Shown here: piece after piece, positions 36,998 to 50,750 of the stretch
Layout of the letters: every line of letters starts with the position of its first letter
How positions within the stretch are numbered: the first letter of the stretch is position 1
NCBI GenBank assembly: GCA_033980235.1
Contig: CM067072.1
Coordinates: 17,611,047 to 17,675,046, forward strand
Reading direction: 5' to 3'
Origin: Diadema setosum
Lineage: Eukaryota; Echinodermata; Echinoidea; Diadematoida; Diadematidae
Length of the DNA stretch: 64,000 nucleotides
Notes under the pieces: model-generated
Database searches by the model: none
Told to the model about the DNA's origin: nothing
The model's input: the letters and a program-made list of their open reading frames with translations, nothing else
Made by a program: the position numbers and the translations under genes

Positions 36998-37481
36998 ATG
37001 AATCTTGGCGGTGCGGTAGATCCTCATTCTCAGCCGAACACGTCTACTACCAGTGACATGCCTGTAGTCCCGCCCCAGCTGCAGTCCGGACATCACATCC
37101 ACCGACCCGCTCACATGCACCAACCCGGAATGCCGCCACCGCAAGCCTCGGGACTGCTGCTGCGCGCCGAGAAGCCCTACCCACGTACACCGAAGTGCGC
37201 CCGGTGCCGAAACCACGGTGTGGTGTCCGCTTTGAAGGGCCACAAGCGGTACTGTCGGTGGCGGGACTGTATCTGCGCCAAGTGTACCCTGATAGCGGAG
37301 AGGCAGCGGGTGATGGCAGCCCAGGTAGCTTTGAGAAGGCAACAAGCTCAGGAGGAGAACGAGGCCAAGGAATTAGGACTATACTACGAAACCACCGATG
37401 GAGCCATCTATGCTATGAATGGAATCGCAGTGCAAACCCACAAGGGATTCGATCCCTACAGAAACCAGCCTGAGGTCTCAG
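36998..37481 (+). CDS. dmrta: DM-domain transcription factor, DMRTA (Dmrt4/5)-like, first coding exon (partial gene)
   Basis: This exon encodes the N-terminal 161 residues plus one base of a doublesex/mab-3-related, sequence-specific DNA-binding protein that acts in the nucleus. The DM domain spans about residues 61-115. Its zinc ligands are visible: C67, C70, H82 and C86 for one site, and H73, C91, C93 and C96 for the other. The recognition-helix tail [20 protein letters not shown] is intact. The sequence around the domain ([48 protein letters not shown]) matches the DMRTA1/DMRTA2 and Drosophila dmrt99B class better than DMRT1, DMRT2 or DMRT3. The N-terminal 55 residues are rich in His, Pro and Gln. 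The ATG at 36998 is the first Met codon after an in-frame TAG at 36965, in the context GTGCCATGA. The exon ends in a phase-1 donor, CTCAG|GTACGT. The DMA-bearing exon is not in the window. In other animals the family acts in neural and sensory development; its role here is inference. Confidence 0.94.
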
Positions 37482-37487
37482 GTACGT
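37482..37487 (+). other. 5' splice donor of DMRTA intron 1
   Basis: The sequence CAG|GTACGT is a near-consensus metazoan donor. The reading frame continues only two codons past it before a stop at 37487-37489, which fits the coding exon ending here. The intron is phase 1. No partner acceptor was identified, and no DMA-domain exon was found before 64000. Confidence 0.85.
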
Positions 37488-37489
37488 AA

Positions 37490-39690
37490 CTTATTCTCTC
37501 TTTCTTTTTTGGCAGTTGCTGCCGCTAAAATAATTTCCCGTTCACACTAAACCCCATATAGTAATTCACATTGATTTTTCCAACAGTCTTCAGTTTTACC
37601 TCATCTTGTAATCCAGTATAGAAATAGTTGTATGTTCTTTGGCAGATTAAGAATAAAAAACAAACAAACAAAAACAACGCTTTACCCTAAGTGTATGTTA
37701 TTACACAATTAGATAATTAACAATATAATAAGTTGCTCTTGAAATGTATTGTGCCACAAATTCTAACACATTAATGAAAAGCTTCGTCATCTGAAGGGCA
37801 CATTCGTTATCATTAGTGTAAATAATACTACTGGTATAGTAGGCCTATGATTAGTAAGAAAAGTCCGTGAGATATCCAGCACGCATTAGTGTATGTCTCC
37901 AATGTCTTCATCAAACATGAATTACTGGGGTTTATTTTGTCATTGTCTTGTGTCTTTTTTTTTTGGCGTTTGTTTCCCTCTTTTTGATATTGTTCGTATT
38001 TACCCTATCATTCCCATGCAGTTTTGTATTGATACCGACAGTAAATATCGCATCTTGACTTTTCTCTCGCCCCCGCGTAACTTTATTTTATGTAGTTCTG
38101 TTTTAGCCGTTAGTTGTGACAGAGTGCTGATATCGTTCATCTTTTCCTTCTGGCGAAGGAAATTGGGACTAAATTGTGACAGAAGCACACGTCTCTGGGA
38201 CACATTGTATCATACATCAGTTATCGAGATATTCTCACCTCAGCAAAATAATGTTGAAACTATTCATAAAAAAGATACTGAGCGGAGAAATACGGAATGT
38301 AAAACACTCCGAAGTCACGATTTGTTTCAGCAGTGCATAATTATGACAGGATGCAAGTTACGAACATCTCCTTTTTCCTTCGAGCAGAATTCCCATCTTG
38401 CTCTTTGAAGATTGAGAAAACATGATCATGAATATAAGGATAATGATAACAATAATGCTAATAATCTAGACAGCATTTGGAATGCGTCATCGATCTAGTG
38501 ACCTATTCTGGGGGGCAGAGGGATGTAATTACAATGAGTTAACAGTGAATATGAAAATGGGATATTATAATTATGTGCATGTAAATATTTTTCCCAAAAA
38601 TCAGTATCTATACCTTAAACAAGATGCAAACGAGTAAAACTTAAGACTCCACTTTAGTCACATTCGCAGAGACAGTTGTCAAGTAGGCGTGACCAACCAA
38701 TCCTAGTCAAATAAAGAACTGTTGTCGCACAGTTGGTGATACGTGCTCGTTTAAATCCTCTGTGATATTTCATGTGATTATCAAGCTAACGATATTAATT
38801 CGACTTTGCTGATGCATCCATAAAAGCTGTCTGTGCGTTTGAGAGCGCTATAGGTGGGAAGTCTTGAAGGCGGGGATAATCGATTTAATATGCTGGGCTA
38901 AAAGTCTCGGGCGGAATGAAATTTTGTCGCATGACTGAATTAATTTGCCATAGTCTCTTAGAGTAAGGCGGAGAAAATCTGTAAAATCTCACCAGAAGGT
39001 TTTGAAAATCTCTCTCAGACCTGTTACTCCACCAGCACTTCATAAAATTCTAAACCAGCTCGAAGATTAGGCAATTACCTGTGAAGCGTACCGGTCAATA
39101 TAGCGTCTTTCACTCGCTCATCTGAGCATATATCCACTGTGTTGGTCGCGAGTTTCTGCTCTTTACTCCCATATGCTGCAAAGTCTTGACCATTGACCGG
39201 AAATACCTCGGGCTGATTGACCAGTTTGCCAAACGCGTAGCAATGTCCAAACGACTCAATACAGACTGGTGCTGCACACGCTCTTTTTTCGGTGTAGACC
39301 AAGGCATGGTTATATTTTCATATTATATATGATGTGCCAATTACAGAAAATTTATGATTGAAAGTGAGCCAGAAAGCCTAATATTCTAGCCAGTGAAACA
39401 ATTTTCTTTTAGTTTTGGATTGCTTCATTAACTTGCTTATGCTGCACACTCTTGAACTCGCTTTCAATAATGTTGGTATCCAAATATCTTAACTCCAAAG
39501 AATAATTCGGGGTGCATCGTGGACCATTTCATCTTATTCACTAAGATGCAGCTATTTTTGTTTGTATATGCCTCATCACAAGACGACAGGATGGGTCAGT
39601 GTTAACTATGAAGAAAATGAGTGACCCATTCTCATATGTGCTTATTTGCATGGGCCATTATTAAATAGACGCAAGTTAGTTTGGCAAGTA
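37490..39690. other. Intronic stretch, no further exon seen
   Basis: The 171-codon open frame at 37893-38408 starts with ATG but has no recognisable domain, has AT-rich composition unlike the DMRT exon, and lies just inside the intron. I do not call it a gene. Confidence 0.5.
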
Positions 39691-39995
39691 TTGTATAATG
39701 AATTATTGTATTAAAAACACTGTATTGTTTATTCTTTGTATACTGGCTCTATTTCATATATCACCGAATAGAATGTACAATATCTCTTCCATCCATACTT
39801 ACAGAGAAAGCACGACGACACACACAATGGTTTGCCCATGCATTTCTTTATTTAAAAGTATGTTTTGTCTCATTGTAAAAAATGGCGTGCATTCAAATCT
39901 CATTTGAATATGCAAAAGTCACATTGTACTTTATTCTGTTTATATGCAAATGTGATATTGTATACTTTCGTCGGAAATGAAATAAAATGAAAAGA
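39691..39995 (+). mobile_element. 3' tail of a non-LTR retroelement, candidate
   Basis: The stretch ends GTCGGAAATGAAATAAA (39970-39986) plus ATGAAAAGAAAT. It shares this block with the end at 25063-25080. The upstream part is AT-rich, with no surviving coding sequence. Confidence 0.45.
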
Positions 39996-41820
39996 AATAG
40001 CAATAGCTTTTTAACCACAGAATGAAGAACATTTACAACGTGGGAGACAAGTTGAGCATTTTGAATACAAATGCTAAAATTATGGGCGATAGTTGTGTTC
40101 CATAGAGAATTTGCCCGCAAAGAAGCATTTTGTGTGTGTGTGTGTGTGTTTGTGTATAAGCTTAAAAAAAAAGGAAATATATGAGAGAAATCAAATCTGT
40201 GTCAGATTGTCAGTATAAACCATTAAACATCTTCAGAGATATTTTCAAACTATGGATGGCTGTCACGTGACCATACTACCGTACTCCATATGATTTTATC
40301 TATCACTCGAATTTAAAAAAAAAAATGCATGGAGAAAATTCATTGATTTCCATAGACGTGTCTTGACATATTATAATAATCTTAATCTAAACTTAATGGT
40401 AAGTGAATATAAACATAATATTCTTAATCTAAATCATATTTCTCCAATGCTGTATTAGTGCAAACAAGGAAAGTTCTATAAGAGATACCTCCCTCCACAT
40501 GATTTGAATCTCCGATGCAAAAATGGTAATTTAAATCAGATTTAACAAACTTATTGCTCTTTCATTTCTTTTTCAGGGACAAACTTCTTATTGAGGACAT
40601 GCATTCTCTTGTTCATGATCATTCTCTCTATGATCTATGACGAGTGAGTGTTCTAAGGATGCACATAGACTGCTATAATTGAGGCATTCTAGATGATATA
40701 ATAATGTGACAATTTATCTCTTCCGGAGCCCGAACAGTACGCAATTACTGTCGAATTGACGATTGTACTAAGTACATACATCAGTGCCAATATTATTTGA
40801 AAAAGAAAGCTCCAGTAACTCTTGTATTGTATGGACACGCAGATTTTATCATCTAGCCAATCACAAATTGGCAGAAATTTTCACATCTTGTTTGGCTAAA
40901 TTTCATTTTCATCCCCAATTTTCTTTTCTCTCGCATGTGTCATTCCTGTCGTTAAACAATAAAACCATATAGGATAGTAGCTTTTCCTCTTTTTTTTTCT
41001 TTTGATAAGTTTTAATTTTTAGCAATATGAAACAAAATCGAAGGAGAGGGTATCTCTGAACAATTATTTTTAAACTTGAAATGGTACAAAAACCGGACAA
41101 ATCATTAAAAAGACGACTGACACACGTAGCACATATTTATATACAAAGGTTCAGGACGTCATAAAGAAGCCCAATGCTTTCCATGCTCAAAGTGTGTCGA
41201 TTAAGTCATAACATTCAAATCTCAATTACACTCTGAACGCACTTGTCGAATTTAGCGTTATTTCTGAGCTCTTTTGTTATCGTTTTTTAGTACAATATTA
41301 TGTCCTTACATAATATATCTGTTTTGTGTAAGATCATCTTTCAAAGAAGTGTGTTTAATGGAGGTCAATTTAGTTCGTGTTATGATGTTCTGTGTACGTA
41401 CAATACAGAACAAATACAGAAATTATTTGATGTGACACAGAACATAATATACAAATGATAACTCCTTTTCTTTCTGTACATTTTTATACCGACATGTCGG
41501 TGTCGTGTATGCCAGTGATAAGTAGTATCACCCTTTCTCATTTGGTGACATGTTTTACATCATGCTCATTATAAACAAAAATAATGTTGCTTTGGCAATC
41601 ATTTTTTTTTTCTTACCAAGGGTAAAGATTTTTTTCTTCAAAATGTCAGCCATGCATGGGTATATAGCGCAGTGTAAAACACCACCACACATGAAATGCT
41701 ACTTTGTCAGGATAGTTCTACAACAAGGGTTGTAACTGTTGGGTTGTAACACTGTCTCTAAATTTGAGATTATCCCTAGGTTAACTAAGTTCTTATCGGC
41801 AATTGGTCTTTTTTCGACAA
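39996..41820. other. No gene seen
   Basis: Contains a short (TG)n patch (40132-40150) and a 14-bp palindrome ACCGACATGTCGGT near 41489. No exon was recognised. Confidence 0.5.
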
Positions 41821-41858
41821 TTTTTTTTTTTTTTTTTTTTTTTTGGGGGGGGGGGGGG
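41821..41858. repeat. T24 followed by G14 homopolymer
   Basis: A run of 24 T residues is directly followed by 14 G residues. Confidence 0.95.
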
Positions 41859-42425
41859 TTGTACCAGTGATGTGACTTTGCCATAACTCACCTGGATGGA
41901 CGCCTTCAACAAAGTTTTAAAGCTTGACAAACTCCAGTGTACAATTCGTTCATCGAAATAGAACAGACGTTAAGGCTCCTTCAAAGTTCTAGCTGGTTAG
42001 AAAGATTAAAATAAGTAGGGTGAGAACATACAAACGAAGATTTTGTTATTCAGCATGATTTGTATATTAAGTCCCATCTTAGCACACCTTTAATCACGTT
42101 CAATTTGAACGACAATTCAAGTTAGACATGTTAGAGAAAAAATCAAAGTAAATGTTCAGCGTGCTTAGATGATCTCTAAATAAATTTTCATTAGAATTTC
42201 CGCAAAGATTCTCATATATTTTTATCATATTTCCGTCTTTATGCAATCCACCTTGTGTTGTCCTTTTTGGTCAAATGACATTGAAAATATTTTAAAGATT
42301 TACGTTATTTGTTCTACGTGTGTGTGTTCCGTTCCTTTAGTTAAAAAAGAAGATGTTACAAGGCTTACATTATGTTCAGAGGCCGTTGTCCAAGTCAAGC
42401 AATCTGCTTATTGATAACGGTCTCC
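41859..42425. other. No gene seen
   Basis: AT-rich, no features recognised. Confidence 0.5.
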
Positions 42426-42580
42426 CCCACCTGTACACTTAAAGATATACTTTATATATGTAACGTGAAATCTTATTCATATTTTCATGACTTGTGAATA
42501 ATATGTTTGATTATTGTTATACTTATTTTCTGTTATGTACAAGTGGAAAAATAAAACTTACTGAACTGAAACTGAAACAA
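42426..42580 (+). mobile_element. 3' tail of a CR1-like retroelement, candidate
   Basis: The stretch ends TTATGTACAAGTGGAAAAAT then AAAACTTACTGAACTGAAACTGAAAC. The AACTGA short tandem repeat at the terminus is typical of CR1/L2-type 3' ends. No coding part remains. Confidence 0.5.
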
Positions 42581-44203
42581 GACATAATGTGCACGTTGAT
42601 AAAGAAATCGAAGCCAACAGAATCTAGATTTATATTTTATCATCTTATGTATAGCTAAGGTGTTTTTAATTACTTCTTATAACATGCATTGCTCGAGTAA
42701 ACAACATGTCCCCTTGAATGAGATAAAGGGTACAAATGACATCAAAATCAATCCCTTACGCATTATTTCCAATCTCTTTGTAGATAGGCACACACACATT
42801 AAAGCAAGGAACAAGCAGAATTCAATGTTCAATATTCAATAATTGTGCGCAAAGTTGCTCTATATAATGTACATAAAAATAAAGAAAAAAAAAACAGCAA
42901 CAAAGATAGCGCCTATTAATTCTACATTCTTGCTGTCCACCGAGTTTTATGAGACTGTCTTCAAACATGTAATGTAACATGTGACGCAATGAAATGTCTT
43001 CGGAAGATTCTTACACTCAGTTCTTTGAAGTTAGAGAACTTGCCTTTTGTGCATTTTAATTATGCTGTAGTCTTACGTGCTCTCAACAGTGAACAGATCT
43101 AGATAGAATGTTTCTCTTGTATAAACCGTCGTCACATTTTGTCGGTAACCCTTGTAGCCTACATATCCTAAGGAAAAAGTAGACCCATATCTAATTCACG
43201 AGGTCTGATGGAATCTTTTCCTAATTATGCAACACAGTGAATACATAATTAAATTCATATGCATGCATGGATGAAGACATGCAGCTTTAATGATATGAAG
43301 AAGATGACGAAAAGAATGATGAGAATTACACGACGTCTATGACGTTGGATTGATGATACAGTGTCACATACTATCAGCTACCTCAAAGTCGTTCTCCAAA
43401 TGATCGTAGACTGCTTCTAGTCTCAAGAGGCGCGCCAATCACTCATCTTTCTCACCCACATCAATCCATCTTCATCCCTCCCAATCCTAAATCATCATCA
43501 TATCAGCGCCTTTGACCTCTTGCTGCAAGAGGTTAAGGCTGAAGGAAAAATCTGTAAATCGCAAGAGGGAGAGAGACGGTCAAAGCCAGCACGCATGTCT
43601 GCAAGCGATTAATCGCGCCTCGTTTGGCCAAAACATCCTCCCCTCCTATACACCTTGTCCTTCTCAGTCCACACCGAAAGAAAGCCGATGAAATGATGGC
43701 TGCAAGTAGGGTGAGGTCTGAAACGGCCATAATAACTCTGTTGTGATTTGGTGGTCGGAAGTCGAGCGGTTTGGTGAACAGCAAGTTGCCTGAAGCCTAC
43801 CGCAAAGAATCCCCTGTGCTCTGGCTTTATTGTTGGTAGGCCTATAGAAGTCAAGTTTCCCCAGGATCACACAGATGCTGCCACGGCTGTCTGTCAAGAA
43901 GATGGACGCCATTATGACTTGGCTAATCACTTTAAATCATGAAGGGTGAATACCACAGTAGATAATAGTATTACATGCTCTAACTGTATGGGCTTCCTTG
44001 CTTGAACCGTACAGGGAGGACTGGACTTTACAGTATAGGGAGGTGTTGATTGGACTGAATACTATACTTGTACTGCAGTATATACCAGCAGGGGTTGTGA
44101 CTACACTGTTTTGTTTTACTTGCAGCCAAGTTGGAGCTACTTATATTATGTCACTTCAAATTCGGAAAAACTGGTAATGAATGGAATCTAGCCATGAATA
44201 ACA
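42581..44203. other. No gene seen; GC-richer patch
   Basis: 43530-43930 is GC-richer and has three overlapping minus-strand frames, none with a recognisable domain or exon signals. One TAGGCCTA octamer at 43837. Confidence 0.45.
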
Positions 44204-44272
44204 GACACAAGATATAGACTGTCGTATAAAATCGTTATTAATGATTTTGTACGACAGTCGATATCTTGTGTC
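44204..44272. repeat. Hairpin with 30-bp arms and 9-nt loop
   Basis: Left arm 44204-44233 and right arm 44243-44272 pair at 28 of 30 positions around GTTATTAAT. The arm begins GACACAAGATAT. The pairing stops abruptly at both outer ends. It could be a tiny fold-back element or, less likely, a small-RNA precursor. Confidence 0.9.
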
Positions 44273-47200
44273 ACCTGTGTGTTCCATCAAAATAAAGAAC
44301 GAAAGCAGCATCAGCAAATAAAGAAATAGTTTTCAGCTCTTCCTACTGATCATCTATAAGGCTGCTGATTTGTTGCTTAATCAATAAATTGTACATTTTC
44401 GCACTTTTATACAAGTCATCTCGCAAATTCTGGAAAAATTATAATAACACGTGACGTTCGACGGAAACAATTAACACAGATTTGATTTTTTTAGGCAACA
44501 TTTAAGGTTTCCTGCATTGAAGACCTGTCACCCGAGTATTATGACCACATTCAAACGCTAGCTCCAACAGTCACTTTTAAAATCATCTGCATCCGTCGTA
44601 AGGAAATATCAGTTTTTAATACCTTTATGATAAAAGTCAAACGTGATAAGGCGTCCATTTGCTTTTGATAAGGTTGTCGAATTGCCGAAAGAAAGATGAC
44701 GTCCAGATATTTCATGTCCAGCAAGCAGCTCAAAGCAAAGGGAGAGGAAAGAACGAGAATCGTAAAAGTCGATGGAAGTTGTGAGAGGTGAAGGAGGTTA
44801 GATAAATGACCGCACAGAAGATAACTGTCACAGTGCAAATAAATAGTGACAGTCAATCCAGGCCTATCATCGGCGACAATCCATGACCTTCGACCTCGGC
44901 ATATATTCATTTCCCTCCACAAAATACGTCAAAACACGCGCCATAGTCTATACAAAGCCGGGATATCATCTCAAGAAGTAATATGAATAAAGGAAGCAAA
45001 GGATGCTTTGGATGTCCTCATTTCTTGAGCTAGATTTCATGTTTGGAGTATGGATGAAAGTGATGACGTCGATGAAGTTACATTGTGACGGGTTATAATG
45101 AATATGTCAGTGACTTGTTTGGTAGGGATAAGAACAACGGTAAGGTACTGCCTTTATTGTCATTGGTCAACTCTAAAAGATTTGAGATGGAATTGATTTT
45201 TTTTTACTCCTTGCTGTATGATTGATGCAGCTGTCCAGTAATATTGGATTATTTCTGGACTGCTCTGCATACCTTTAGAATGTAGTCTCTTGCCTTTTAA
45301 CATTTTCCATTAATCAATTATACATATAAGTTTACTTAGACTTTCTCTCACCGTCAAGGTCATAGTGTCTCAAAATTAGGAATTTATGTAGAAATAAGTC
45401 ACTGATGAGACCGTAGCCATTGACTGCAAACAAACAGATAGATAAACAAACCAAGAATTGTTCCATTGTATTTATGATATGTGTTTGTACTCACGAGGAA
45501 TTTTCTGACATGGATTAGCAGTAGAAATGCAATCGAAATCTGAGACCCTTCATTAAATGTCGCATATAAATAGAGAAAAGAGGTAACAAAAAAAAAATCC
45601 CTACCAGCTGACGGTGTCACCTCATTCTTTGGTTACTGCTTTGACGAACAAATAGCGTCAATTTACTTTCAACGTCCAGTCACTTTATACAAAACAAGAA
45701 CAATTGTAAAAATGAAAAAATCCCCTCTAAAAATCGATGTTGCTGTTTCTCCTGTTAATCAGTGTCGAAAGAGAGCTATGATACGTGAACGAACACTTGA
45801 TGAATAGAAAGTTGCCAGATGAACCGTCTGAAATGATTCCAGGGGTCGTTGTAAAATCGGAAGATGAGGCATTTGTCCACCTCGTCGCGACAAGAATACG
45901 TATCGCTATTTATCGGCTTGCAGTGTCATCCCGTGAACGAATCAATAGACGGCTTTATCAACGATTGCTTTTCTCACCGCTGGTAACTGGTGGGATGCTG
46001 CATTAGTCAATGAAATTCATTATAAATGAGTTTCTCTAATTGACTCGCGAATGAAAAAATCTACATTTAGTGTGACAAATTTTTGTTTGGTTTACGGAAT
46101 AAAGATAACTATGAGAAACAAGGTGAATAAAGAGAGATTGAGGCACACAATTCCAGTGAAGGATGGCCATGTAGGATCTGGGTGTCAAAGGATGTCAAAC
46201 AAAAAAGTGTGATGATAACGCATATCCAAAGGACGTGTGGTATCAGTTTGACTTGCGTCTGTTTAATCTAAAAAAAAATAGTTTATTGTTATAGGACTTA
46301 CTCGATGACTTATGTTGTCTGTGATGTATGAATCTGTTATCTAAATCATTGACAGTAGACTATGAATTGCAGCCTTCCTTGTGACTTATCTAATGGTTGT
46401 CAAAATGGCTAGATTTTAATTGCGGTGTAGGCCTACTTTAATTTAAGTTTTATACCACTGTGATATAGGGTGTAGGGCAGCCCTGTCGAACTATTTATCA
46501 ATTTACTTATGTACAGACACTCGCAGTTTTAAACGTAGCTTTGTCTCACATTAGACTATACAGTTTTTACAATCCTGTGGGATACGGCGCACTATCTCCG
46601 TAACATCGTATACACTGTATGTAAATGATGACGCAAAATATTCTTTTTTTTTCTTTTACTCAAGATACTTCAAAAGTTTTCATCCAAATGAAGTTGTCAA
46701 AATCTCAATTACCCTTGGTTCTTTGTACGCATTGTGTCCACGGAGCAACACTTAAGCCATACCACTCAGACTACTGTACTTTTGCCGAACTCTGCCGCCA
46801 TGCAGAAACTCATGCACCCATTAAACAGCGGTTCTCTTGCCGAACAGGCCTCTTGCAAAAAAAAAGTGCATTTACTCTTCCGATGTTCGCGGCTCGAAAT
46901 TTGTTGTATCTTGATAAAGATCTGAATACTTCGCTGAAAATGAGAAATTAAGGGAACAGGGAATAGGCATTTTGGTCAATATTTTTTCGCATCAATGCAA
47001 ACTGTTGTTTTTTTTTTTCTTTCTCCCTTGAGTCAAGCATGATTCCTTGGAGGGTTCGGGAGAGCCCCTCCTCGTTACTAATGAAACCCATGTGTTATGG
47101 GTATTAACATTATACAACTCACTCGAGACTCGGCTAGCTTCTGTCAGTTCTCGATTATAGCATCATGAGTGTTGGCGATATCAACCTATCGCTTGCCTCG

Positions 47201-50004
47201 TGATGGTTGCGACTAACCACGTACTCTCTTTTGGCGGCGAATTTTCCTTTATTGTGACGACATGAAGCCTGAGAATCGATTGTACAAATTTCTTGCATTA
47301 TTCCAATTGTCTCTTTCAATGCGGCGTGAGAATATGAAACCCCTGATGAAGTAATACTTTCAAAAACCTCTGTTGTATGGCTTTACCGCATTTATAAATG
47401 GCAATCTCTCATTTAATGCGCTTCTTAATTCATCGTACCATTGCAGCACAAATTCTATTTGAACATGCAATTTTACCTCGAACAAATGAAATTATGGGCT
47501 TACCGCCTGCCTCAAGTTTCTAATTCACTCTCCAAATTGTATTCTGAATAGATGTAGAATGTTTTCGAATTTTCTCGTAATTAGAAACAAAAAGAAAATC
47601 AGTCTCTGTCGATCCAGTATTCTGTTCGGCTCTGATTTTCTCATGGGATTGCATAGCCTTGAAAGACTCGTGGAAATCTATTGTATCTCTACACAAGAAT
47701 GTCAAAAGTAAATCTCCGATTCAGCGGTCAAAGGAACACCAAGAAGGCCATTGCATAAAATGGTGCACGAGCCATCGAGTGTGGTCTAAATTAAAAAAAT
47801 TTCGTCAGAAGCTTTATACGGTCTGCAAAAAGAAAAGCTATGATTCTTCTTTACAAATTGCTCTAAACGACCCACTGGAAAATACTCATCTTAATCACCT
47901 TAATTTCACAAGCTTAATCGTTTGATGGAATGCGAGCATGTCCTCGAGAATTAGATATCACCAGAGACAAGATCCGGGTATTTCATTTTACCAATGGTGC
48001 TCATTGCTATACGCGTATAATTTGTAGCCATGTCTGAATCATTGGCTGGTACGTCAAACGTCACTTCACTTGCCATCATAGCCTGTGAATATGAAGAATT
48101 AGCTATAAACCACCAACATTTACCACGAAGTATATAATATCAGCGTAAAAGTATTGTTGATTGTTTGTGTTCAGCGATAGGCACCGACACGATTAACTCT
48201 TCCATTCTAGTGGTCAAACAATCTCCTACTGTCACTGCGTGGAAAGAGAAACAGTATTTGAAGCCCATTAATTACTCTTGGGTTGGTGTATAGATGTGCC
48301 TACCAAGGGGGGTGGCTGAACCCCTTTTCATCACAAAGCGGGGCGCCACATCCTCCAGAGGCTCGCTGCTTTTAAAACACCGTGCAGTACGCACCTCCCG
48401 TGTGACTGCAATCTTTAGCACGAAGTCCGCATTTCTGCGGGATCGCCGGCTATAAGGAGCTCCGCGACTGACGTCCTTTGTACGGCCGTCGTAAAACACT
48501 ATGAGGTCCGAAGGAAATGTTTGGTCGATTGAGAGTTGTGAAAGTCTAGGGAGACATGGAATTTAATGGTGCCTGTTTTATGTGATTTGATACAAAATCA
48601 TAATTTTAGACTGCATGCCTGGAATTATTAACAGCTCTGAAAGGCTCCGGTGTAAGCAATAAGAGAACTGATAAATATTGCAATAAGTAGGCTTTAGTGG
48701 TCAGAAGTGTACAAGAACACAATCAGGTTTTTCACAAAGAACGTTGAAACTAATCATATCATTTGATAGAACCTGGAAAGTAAGATTAGCAATGCCATGA
48801 CTTAGCCTATCTTATTTTAGGTATAGATAATCAAAGTATGTCTATCATTTCCTTCGCCCATTGTTTTACCCAAGGCATTCTATGTGAATTTCTGTTCCAA
48901 AAACTATTCCGTAGTTTTTATACCAGTCGCACTCGAATATTATGAGTGAGCTGTTACTTTCTCTTATGAATGAGCATAGTTATAGATATTCTAACCGACA
49001 TGCTATCAAAGGGTAAGTTTTGATGCATTGCGCCATATTGGTTAGATTGCGATAGATTGTTACTGTGGCCAGCTGTCTACCTCCCTAGCACGACCTCTTC
49101 CATTGCACTTTTTTCTATATAGTCTTTTGTCCCCCGCCGTTTTCTTGCGAGGAATATGAATTGATTTTTTTTTTTCGGGTGCACTGTATGATTTTGCGAG
49201 TGAAGGCAAAAGGCAAAGCGAGTAATATTGGCGTAAACTTCCTTCATGCTTTACTGCATCCTTAGTTCGGAAATATCAGCGACATCAAACGCCAACAAAA
49301 GGTGTCAACTGATCCGGGGGCAAAGATTCGAGAAGGGACCCAAATTGCAGGTGAAATGTACTTTTTCGTTTTTAAGTTCTGTACTTTCGCCCACCTTACC
49401 TTATCGTATCAACTTCTCAAGGTTTTTTTTTTCTCCTGGTAAGGTTGTCTCCTTAGCCTCTCACCGTGTTATCCCCCTTTTAAGTAAGGGCACCGTTCAA
49501 GTGTTTTTTGGTGCAAAGTGTTAGCCCTTAGGCTCCCGTTGAGGAGGTACAACAAAAGTGCAGCTGAACTTTGGCAGGTTTGTGGGACCGCGACCAAGTT
49601 GGGCTGTTTTCGAAAGAAGGCGTAGGAAATTGTTATTAATTTACGTTTAGAATCTCCGCTGAAGCGTGAGCGCATTACCCGTGAAAGACCCGACAAGACA
49701 TTCAATTACAACTGTGATTTAACGTGAGTCTGCCCCACAGCTATTTTGTGGGGGCCTTCCTCCTCCCGTCCTCCTCCCGCCACGCCGAGCCGGCTGGGCG
49801 GCTTGCACGTGAGGGAGCCCACCACGTCCCGTACTGGTGGAGGCGGCGCGCTTGATGTTTCATAGCCCGTTTCCGAGACCAAGAAAACACTCCGACAACG
49901 GATACGGAACTGTGTATTCACAGCCCTTTTTGCTCGCTGTTCCCGGCTACTTTCTTTATAAGCTAATTGTTTACGTCTCGCTGCAGCCTTCCAATTGGTG
50001 GATT
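44273..50004. other. No gene seen; GC-richer block near the end
   Basis: Intronic, mostly AT-rich. Small open frames (46625-46951, 44551-44922, 47659-47925) show no domain. 49700-49860 is GC-richer (CCTCCTCCCGCCACGCCGAG). One TAGGCCTA at 46428. Confidence 0.45.
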
Positions 50005-50696
50005 AGCAGGGTGAAAAGAAGCCAAAGACGGAAAAAAAAGAACAAAACAACAACACCCAGATCCTACATGGAAAGTTTTGCCAGGTGTACTTTGGATGGC
50101 TTGTTAGCCCAAGTAAGAAACCTCAATTGTTCCGAATAAAGGTGATTTCATGAAATGAGCCTAATGATGGTAGTATACTGATGGAAATAACCATTGGTCG
50201 TAAAGGAATGATTTGTGCAGTTCTTTGAGAAAACTGCTCGAAGCGCAATATAGTTTTTTTTTTTCTTGACCTGATAAAAACATAATACATAGTCAAATGA
50301 GCGTCTGTGTAGCAATCACAAACTTTCAATTATTTTGAAGTGAGAAATTTATTAAGATCTACCAGTTCGTCGAAGGGGGTTGCATTTATTAATCCTTGAG
50401 CTGAGCAATTCAATCTAGTATAGGCCCTATTCTTTTATAATGAATATACTTTTTTCTTTCTTTTTCTCCCAAACTTGTTGCTCTTCGTCTTCACATCCGA
50501 TCATTTAAACATAATTCGTAGATGGTCTATTTCATTATTACCCCCCTCGACTCATGGTATGTAAATTGGATTATTTTTTTTTCACTCCTCATTACGTGCA
50601 AGGGGGGGGGGGTAAATACATGAACCGTTGAAGTTTCATCCACAGAACAGAATAGTCAGAATAGTACCTCATGTGTAGTTCAGTGACTTAACATCC

Positions 50697-50750
<54 letters not shown>

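Noticed and set aside
36899..37345. 148-codon ORF antisense to the DM exon
   Set aside because: Shadow of the GC-rich DM-domain coding sequence on the opposite strand.
37195..37473. Alternative-frame ORF inside the DM exon
   Set aside because: Overlaps the DM domain in a different frame; the DM frame is clearly the coding one.
37893..38408. 171-codon ORF inside the DMRT intron
   Set aside because: No recognisable domain, AT-rich composition, no supporting splice or promoter context.
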